Assembly: GCA_963823675.1 (NCBI GenBank)
Contig: CAWGMT010000008.1
Coordinates: forward strand, 744,001 to 808,000
Direction of reading: 5' to 3'
Length of the DNA: 64,000 bases
Source of the DNA: CAWGMT01 sp963823675
Lineage (GTDB): Bacteria; Planctomycetota; Planctomycetia; Isosphaerales; Isosphaeraceae
Shown: positions 58,345 through 64,000 of the stretch, piece after piece
Numbering within the stretch: the first letter of the stretch is position 1
Layout of the letters: every line of letters begins with the position of its first letter
Notes under the pieces: model-generated
Databases searched by the model: none
Told to the model about the DNA's origin: nothing
Seen by the model: only the letters and a program-made list of their open reading frames with translations
Position numbers and translations under genes: made by a program

Positions 58345-61300
58345 TTAAACCGCTCGGCGGGCCAGTGCGGCAATCTCGTCCTCCGGCAGTTGCTCGGTGC
58401 GTAGGAACGACTCGTCGGACCGCACCGCCGTCACGCTGGACTCGCGGACCAGGTAGAACTCGCCCGTTGCCTGGCCGGCAAGCTTGTCGATCACGCTTCC
58501 CTTGGCTGCCGCCAGCATCGGCTTCAGCTTTTCGATCGCCCGCGGCTCCTTCACCCGGCCGATCAGCCAGGTCCGCACATTTTCCTTGCACTTGTAGTCG
58601 AAATCACCCGGGCTTTGCGTGGCCAGGAACACGCCGACGCCGGCTGACCGAGCCCGCTTGAGCAGGTCCTCCATCGGCGCTTTGGTTGCGGGTTGTTTGG
58701 CACCGGCGGGCAAGTAGACGTCTGCCTCGTCGAAGAGGAACACGGCCTGAAGCCGCGCCTGTGGCGACTTCGCGCACCACCGCGACACGGCCACAAGCAG
58801 TTGCGACACCCAGAAATCCACCTTGGCGGGGTCGCCCAGAAATCGGGTGCTGATCACCGACAGCCGCACTCGGCCCGGCCGGGCATGCGGTCCGGTTCCG
58901 AGCAGGGCATCCACATCCAGTCGCTCACCGCCGGTCAACAGTTGCTTGTTATTCAGTTCCAGCGTGAGCAGGCGCTCGGCAAGTTTGGCGTAAAGCCTGG
59001 CGGGGTAGCCGCCGCCGATGGCGTTCAAGAGCGCGTCGTCCTGTTGTTCGATTACGTCCCTCAGTACAGGCACGGTGATCGTGGCCGCTCCGGGAACTGC
59101 CGCTACGGTCTCGATGGCTTTCGCCAGGATCGCGCGCTGCGCCTTGTCTGCATCGGCCAACTTGAACCCGATCATGCTTCCCAGCGCGGCGGCCGCGTAC
59201 TGGGCGAACCGCTCGCGGTCGGCCTCCGGAAGCTGGTCGAAACCAGGCGGCACGACCGGCAAGACCAGCGGCCGGCCGTTCGGCTCGCCGGGAGTAAACA
59301 AGGCAACGTCGAGCCTGTTTCGCAAAGCCTGCCGCGCCGCGGCGCGCGCCGGGTCGCCGAGCGGGCGTTCCCAGGCGCCGGGGTCCGCGTACCGGCACAG
59401 GTCTCCCTTCCGGTCCAGCAGCACGGCCGGAATGCCGCGGGCGAGCAATTGTTCGATCAGGTTCAGCGCCGCCGTCGTCTTGCCGCTGCCCGTCCCGCCG
59501 AGAAAGGCCGCATGCTGGGAGAACTCGTTGGGCTCGAAGATCACGGGGGCCTGCATCACACCGAGAGTATGGCCCAATACGAGTGCCCCCGTAGTCGTGC
59601 CACCCGTAGGAGCTTGAACCGGAACGTCCGGGCCAGGCGAAGCCGGCGCGGACTGCGTTGTTGCTGCGGCCGGCGGTCGAGCGGCGACCCGCGCGGCGCA
59701 GTTGCTGCGAGATCGCTCAATTTGAGGATCTTCTGGAGCGAGTCAAGTTCGCCGAGCGGCCGGGCGTCTTTCTGCCACGCCGCGAACTCCGGCCGCTGTT
59801 GATGCTGCTTGCGGAACGCCTCGAACGCCAGCATCCGCCGCCAGTCACTATCGGCAACGACTACCGTTCGCCCATGGCGTTTCAGCATGCCCGCGATCTG
59901 TGTCGCAGCCTTTCCCGACTTCGGGAAGTTGGTCGTGCGCACGATCGCGACGGGGATTTCGCCGGCGCGCTTCTCCAGCTCGTCGATCTCTTTACCGAAC
60001 GCGACGCCGCGCGTGCTGGCGTTGCACACGCCCACGAGCAGTTTGTCGACCCCGCTATCGGGCCGGTGGGTCTCGACTTCGAGGTAACTCCGGTCCCGAT
60101 CGCAACCGAAATGAAAGCCGTCGGGCAATTCGGCCGCCGCGGCGCCGATGGCGTCGGCCAGCACACGCGCCAGGTCTTCCTCGCCGTCGGGCACGGTCGG
60201 TTGGAATCCGGAGTGGAAGTTGTTCCAGAGCTGGTCGAGGTCATTGTCCACAGTGGGCGGCAGTTGGGCGATCGGCCCCTCCGGCTCCTCCCATCGGCCC
60301 GCGGTGAGGCAGCGCTGATGGTGCCGCCTTAGGAAATCGAGCGCGTCGCGCGACCGCATGTTGTTCAACCTGGCGAGATGCACATCGCGGAAAGGGTACA
60401 GTTCGTTCGCCGGATCGACCTCGATCTCCACCTCCGCCGTGTCGTACAGGTAGGCAAGCCGCCGGGCAGTCATTTCCCGAATTTCGTCCAGCGTGCGGTT
60501 GCCGAGCAGACGGATTGGCTCCGGGTCGCGTACTAACCGATCCTGCTTGGCCCTATTGAGTTTTTCGACGTTCGTCTTGAAGTAGTCTTCCAGGCAAGCC
60601 AGCACAACCACGGTGTTGGGAACGGTGTCGGTGAATGCGGTGATCGCGTCGATTACCTTGAGGAACCGCTCCACCGGGGCCGACTGGTTGGCCATGTCTT
60701 CCAACTGGTCGATAAGGAGCACCAGCGGGACGCCGTGGACGGCGTCGGTCACCTTGGCGAGCTGCTGCAACATCTTCATCGGGTCGGCGTCATCGGTGCG
60801 CGGCACGGCCCCGCCGATCCACTCTCGGTCCTGGGGCCGCATGTCCTGGCATCGCAGCCACATGAGTGCCCGGCTGCGGACCTGCGGCTCGGTCCGTTCC
60901 AGGTGCAGCATCACCCGGAGCAGCTCGAGGTCGCAAGTCCGGAAGCGTGCCGCCTGTTGCAGCCGATCGGCGTAATCGTCGGCCAGCCGCGTCGGGTCGC
61001 CGTCGCTGTCGCCATCGCGGAACGCCTCGAAATCCGGCCCGGACAGCCCCGGCACCGACTCCAACAGCGCCGCCGACAACCGGGCGAGCCCGGTGCGCGA
61101 CGGCCCGGTGGGGTCGTATGGCTGCTCCAGCCCATCGATCAGGTTGGTCAGCATGTAGTGCGCGTAGTTGCTCGCCTCGGCCGTCATCTGAAGGTACCCG
61201 CAGTAGCCCAGGTCCTGTCCATGGGCGCGGGTTCGGAAGGTGCGCATCAGGTGCGTCTTGCCGCCGCCCGCCTCGCCGAGCAACACCAGGACCGCTCCGG

Positions 61301-61517
61301 ATGGCGGCGGCGGGATGCGGCTGGCGCGGTTCAGGACGTGCTCGAACGCCGCACGGGCGTCGGCGTGAATCGTCTCCACATCATAAGGGTCGGCTATCCA
61401 GATTGCGGTCGGCGTCGCGACCGAGTGGAACACTTCCGGGCAGGCCGGCGCGAGGAAAGCGGCCAAGCGCGGGTCGGCGGCGGCCGGGGATTCGATCGGA
61501 GCCACGACCGTGCTCAT
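58345..61517 (-). CDS. giant AAA-plus-HerA double ATPase (one frameshift)
   Basis: About 1057 residues. The N-terminal ATPase (about 1-360) has Walker A LGEAGGGKTHLMRT and Walker B PLVLLIDQLEDM. A middle region (460-600) follows, then a Pro/Ala-rich linker, and a C-terminal HerA/FtsK-type ATPase with FLGGTGSGKTTAALN, AVFLFDEADVYLPAG and VFLATQSPGDFDYK. The two halves are in different frames; a one-base shift near 59698 joins LKLSDLAAT to ARVAARPPAAATT. The HerA frame has no good start of its own and its upstream codons form the linker, so a fusion is the best reading. Its ATG overlaps the preceding stop by 4 nt. Confidence 0.75.
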
Positions 61518-62527
61518 GGATGGTCCCCTTCGAGCAGGACGAAGTGGAACGTGGCATTCAGATACTCAGTCTCCGAGTCGGCGACCAACTGCGGGTCCAT
61601 TGCCTGGACGAGGTTGGCGCGGCTCAAGTGCAGGAGGTTGTGGGAATTCGCCTCCACCAGTCGCTGCTTGAACTCGGCGAGGGAAAGTCGCGGGAAATTC
61701 GGCTCCCGCTGGCTGGCCCGCCACAGGGCCGCGATGAACACCTTGTTGTCGTGGAACCGATCCTGGGGCGGGCTGCCGGCCCCCAGCGCCCGCACGGTCG
61801 CGGCAAAGACGGGCAGGTCGAATGGCTCAGCGGGCCGCGGTTCGGGCTGCTCCACCGGTTGCGACGGAATGGTTGCAGCGCCCAGCCAGTCCCGCACGAC
61901 CTTGCACCGTATGGCGTCGGCTTTGTCGGCCGTTAGCCCGGTGTCGAACAGCGGGAGCTGCTTGATAACTTGCTCTTTCGTCAGCCGCTCGGACCCCATG
62001 AGCCTGCTCAATACCGCGCAGAGCAGGCCGTCGAGGGTCGTCTCGTCGGAGAAGCCGAGCTGCTTGCACACGACCGCTTCGAGCACCTGGTTCACCGTCG
62101 AACCAGCGCCGGCGGCGAGGTCGTATTTCCGCTTGAGAGCAAAGGCGGCCAGTTTGTCCCCGCTATCCAGCTTGGCCGCCGCGTCCGCCGAGAATCCGGC
62201 GGCCCGCGGGAACAAGTGCTTGGCGATTACAATCGACCAATTCATCCGCGCCGGCAGCTCGTTGACTCCCAGAAATCGAAGCGCGCGCTCGCGGCCGGCG
62301 TCGGTCAGCGCGAACGTGTTTCGCTTGCCTTTCGCCAGGAAGCCTTCGGCGGCCAAGGCGTTTCGCAACTCGTCGAACGCGGCGGCTGAAAAATCGGCGT
62401 TCACTAGCTTGCCGACGTCTTTCCGCACCAGGGACGGAGCGACTGGCTTTTTGCTCGGCAAGGCCATCCGAACCAACACGAGGTCGGCAACGGCGGTGTC
62501 AGTCTGCGCGGCGATGGCGGTGGTCAA
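61514..62527 (-). CDS. hypothetical middle protein of the ATPase/nuclease operon
   Basis: 337 residues, TTG start overlapping the stop of the gene before (TTGA). The N-terminal half contains winged-helix-like segments (VNADFSAAAFDELRNALAAE, TFALTDAGRERALRFLG). The C-terminal half contains DRFHDNKVFIAALWRASQRE and PRLSLAEFKQRLVEANSHN. No catalytic motif or named family recognised. Probably an adaptor or DNA-binding subunit of a complex with its neighbours (inference from coupling). Confidence 0.7.
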   Translation of the reverse strand: MTTAIAAQTDTAVADLVLVRMALPSKKPVAPSLVRKDVGKLVNADFSAAAFDELRNALAAEGFLAKGKRNTFALTDAGRERALRFLGVNELPARMNWSIVIAKHLFPRAAGFSADAAAKLDSGDKLAAFALKRKYDLAAGAGSTVNQVLEAVVCKQLGFSDETTLDGLLCAVLSRLMGSERLTKEQVIKQLPLFDTGLTADKADAIRCKVVRDWLGAATIPSQPVEQPEPRPAEPFDLPVFAATVRALGAGSPPQDRFHDNKVFIAALWRASQREPNFPRLSLAEFKQRLVEANSHNLLHLSRANLVQAMDPQLVADSETEYLNATFHFVLLEGDHP

Positions 62528-63730
62528 GGGTTACCTCCAATCTGGGTGACGGTGAATGCGTCCAGAATACGATCGCGAATCATCTCCAACTGCGGGATCA
62601 CGTCTTCGGCCAGGAATCGCAATACGACAAATCCCCGGCGCTGAAGCTCCCAATCCTTGGTCCGATCGCGGCGGTATCCATCCGGTTCGAGAAAGTGGAA
62701 GTAGCCGTCCAGCTCGATGGCGATCCGCGGCGAGCGACAGAGTAGGTCCACCTCGGCCAGGCGCGAGCCGAACTTGAAGTCGAGAGCGGCGTTCAACTCG
62801 AACCGCCCGGCCGTTTCGGGCAGCGATTCCAGAAACTCAAGCAGGAATCGTTCGGCAGCGCTGCGGGCGCGGTCGTCTTCCGTTTGGTTCGTTGGCGGGG
62901 CGGCAGTGGCTCGAACCGCGGCGACGGCCGATTCGAGGATGGCCGCATCAGCCTCGTTGGCGGCGATAGCCGCTATGGCGCTCTCCCACCGCCCCGGCTT
63001 CGGTTAGAGTCTGCTCGAGCGCCGTCGCGTCAATTGCCGGAACCGAAAGTTCTCCCTCCCTCAGAACTGCCTTTATGCGCGAGTCGGGAGCGCCAGTGCG
63101 GAACTCGTCCCACACTCCGGTCGTTACGGCGACCGCAATGGGCAAGGCCGGGACGCGCAGGGCCCATTTCACGGCTGCTGGGCCGATGGATAAAAAGTCG
63201 TCTGGCGAGCCAGCGACGAACATGACACTTGGCCAATTGGCCGTCGGAGCGATGCGGGCGATCAGGGGTACGATTCGTTCTCCGAGATCGCAAAGCGCTG
63301 CCGCCACGGTACTCCGTGAGCAAGGGCCGACCGCCAGGCTCGCTATCGCCCTCAGCAGTTCGTCGTCCGCGTTCGGAGCAACGCTGTTCCAGAACCGTTC
63401 ACAGTCTCCTGGCGTCTTGTCTCGCCATGCGGCGAGAAGCTCTTTCGGATCGCATTGCGCTCGCTCGGCCAGGCGATGAACGGCCGCGGCTGGCAAATCG
63501 GTTTGCTCGGCGACCGAGCGAACCCATTCGACATAAGGGAACACGCTCCGATTTGCGACAACGACGCTTCCTTCGCTACCGGCTGCCCAGCGACGCCATG
63601 TTCCCACGCCGGCCCCGATCGGCCCCACGAGCAGTGAAACGGTGGGGACGCCGGTGCTCCTCCGGGTGGCATGACGATCGAGGATCGCCGCGGGATGAAC
63701 GCGGGCGAAAGAAGTCACGGCGGTGTTCAT
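62524..63730 (-). CDS. P-loop-like plus DUF559 endonuclease-domain protein (one frameshift)
   Basis: About 402 residues. The N-terminal part has a degenerate P-loop (SLLVGPIGAGVGTWRRWAAG, no Lys). The C-terminal part is a Vsr/DUF559-type nuclease fold: FELNAALDFKFGSRLAEVDL, SPRIAIELDGYFHFL, RRGFVVLRFLAEDV. Glu in RLAEVDL and Glu-Leu-Asp-Gly are the expected PD-(D/E)XK-like metal ligands. A one-base shift in a GGGG run near 62995 joins TLTEAG to RWESAIAAIAANEAD. First gene of a three-gene coupled operon. Confidence 0.75.
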
Positions 63731-64000
63731 GATGGTGGTAAATTAACATAATGCTTCTTCGTGAACCATTGTCGACCGGCGGAGATCGTGAGGGGCTCTT
63801 GTGGATGCCTATTGGAAATGATCGGCGAGACGGTCCGATGGTAGGCGGTCGGGAAAGGCAGGGAAGGCTGAATGCATTCTTGCCGTGATTCGCGGCGCGA
63901 AATCGCGAAATAGAACCGCGCATCGAGTCAGGTTTGCGACATCTTGCACGCCTCGACGTCCGGCCATGTTGCGCAATCTCTCTCGGCTGGCGGCTGAGAG
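63731..64000. other. upstream region of the ATPase/nuclease operon
   Basis: 270 nt to the window edge with no gene seen. On the minus strand TCGACA (63770-63775) and CATTAT (63748-63753) are 16 nt apart and could be the operon promoter; support is weak. Confidence 0.3.

Noticed and set aside
58693..62549. Long plus-strand frames opposite the ATPase/nuclease operon
   Set aside because: The minus strand carries Walker A and B motifs and 4-nt gene overlaps; plus-strand products are Arg-rich without motifs.

Overview
The window is bacterial, GC-rich and almost certainly from the Planctomycetota (Isosphaerales/Gemmatales-like). The evidence is an ECF-type sigma factor next to Ser/Thr kinases that share one N-terminal leader, secreted beta-helix proteins carrying the N-terminal LExLEDR motif, several secreted proteins of unknown function and a fused thioredoxin/NHL protein. 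No rRNA, tRNA, CRISPR array or replication origin is visible.

Layout. (1) 0.2-17.8 kb, mostly housekeeping: ftsH, a PfkB sugar kinase, archease, a nucleotidyltransferase, a MoxR-type ATPase plus VWA pair, PRPP synthetase, a thioredoxin/NHL protein, and a leuS-Hsp70 operon preceded by a possible leader terminator. (2) 17.8-42 kb, accessory DNA: few genes, many gene-poor stretches, and remnants of mobile elements. These include one frameshifted serine recombinase with four short internal-deletion derivatives, a group II intron 3' end, a RAYT transposase fragment and attC-like cassette ends. Cargo includes a nuclease/TPR protein, a TIR protein, a TIR-TIR protein, a toxin/immunity-like pair, a 2OG-Fe(II) oxygenase and secreted proteins. 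(3) 42.8-57.3 kb: ECF sigma factor, two paralogous kinases, two beta-helix surface proteins, two ICMT-like membrane proteins and katG. (4) 57.4-64 kb: a Phd/RelE toxin-antitoxin pair and a tightly coupled three-gene minus-strand operon. That operon encodes a P-loop-like/DUF559 nuclease protein, an unknown protein and a very large AAA-HerA double ATPase, and is a candidate defence system I do not recognise.

Two observations stand out. First, two minus-strand genes (33.4-35.3 kb and 39.7-40.7 kb) are each interrupted by one in-frame TGA, with recognisable protein continuing in the same frame. In both, a hairpin with a GGTC-containing loop begins exactly 15 nt after the TGA. That is what a bacterial selenocysteine codon with its SECIS element looks like. 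Second, about fifteen genes, including essential ones (leuS, Hsp70, katG), carry single-base frameshifts. This is best explained by indel errors in the assembly, so I annotate those genes over their repaired extent and do not treat them as dead. The TGA cases are substitutions, not indels, so this error mode does not explain them.
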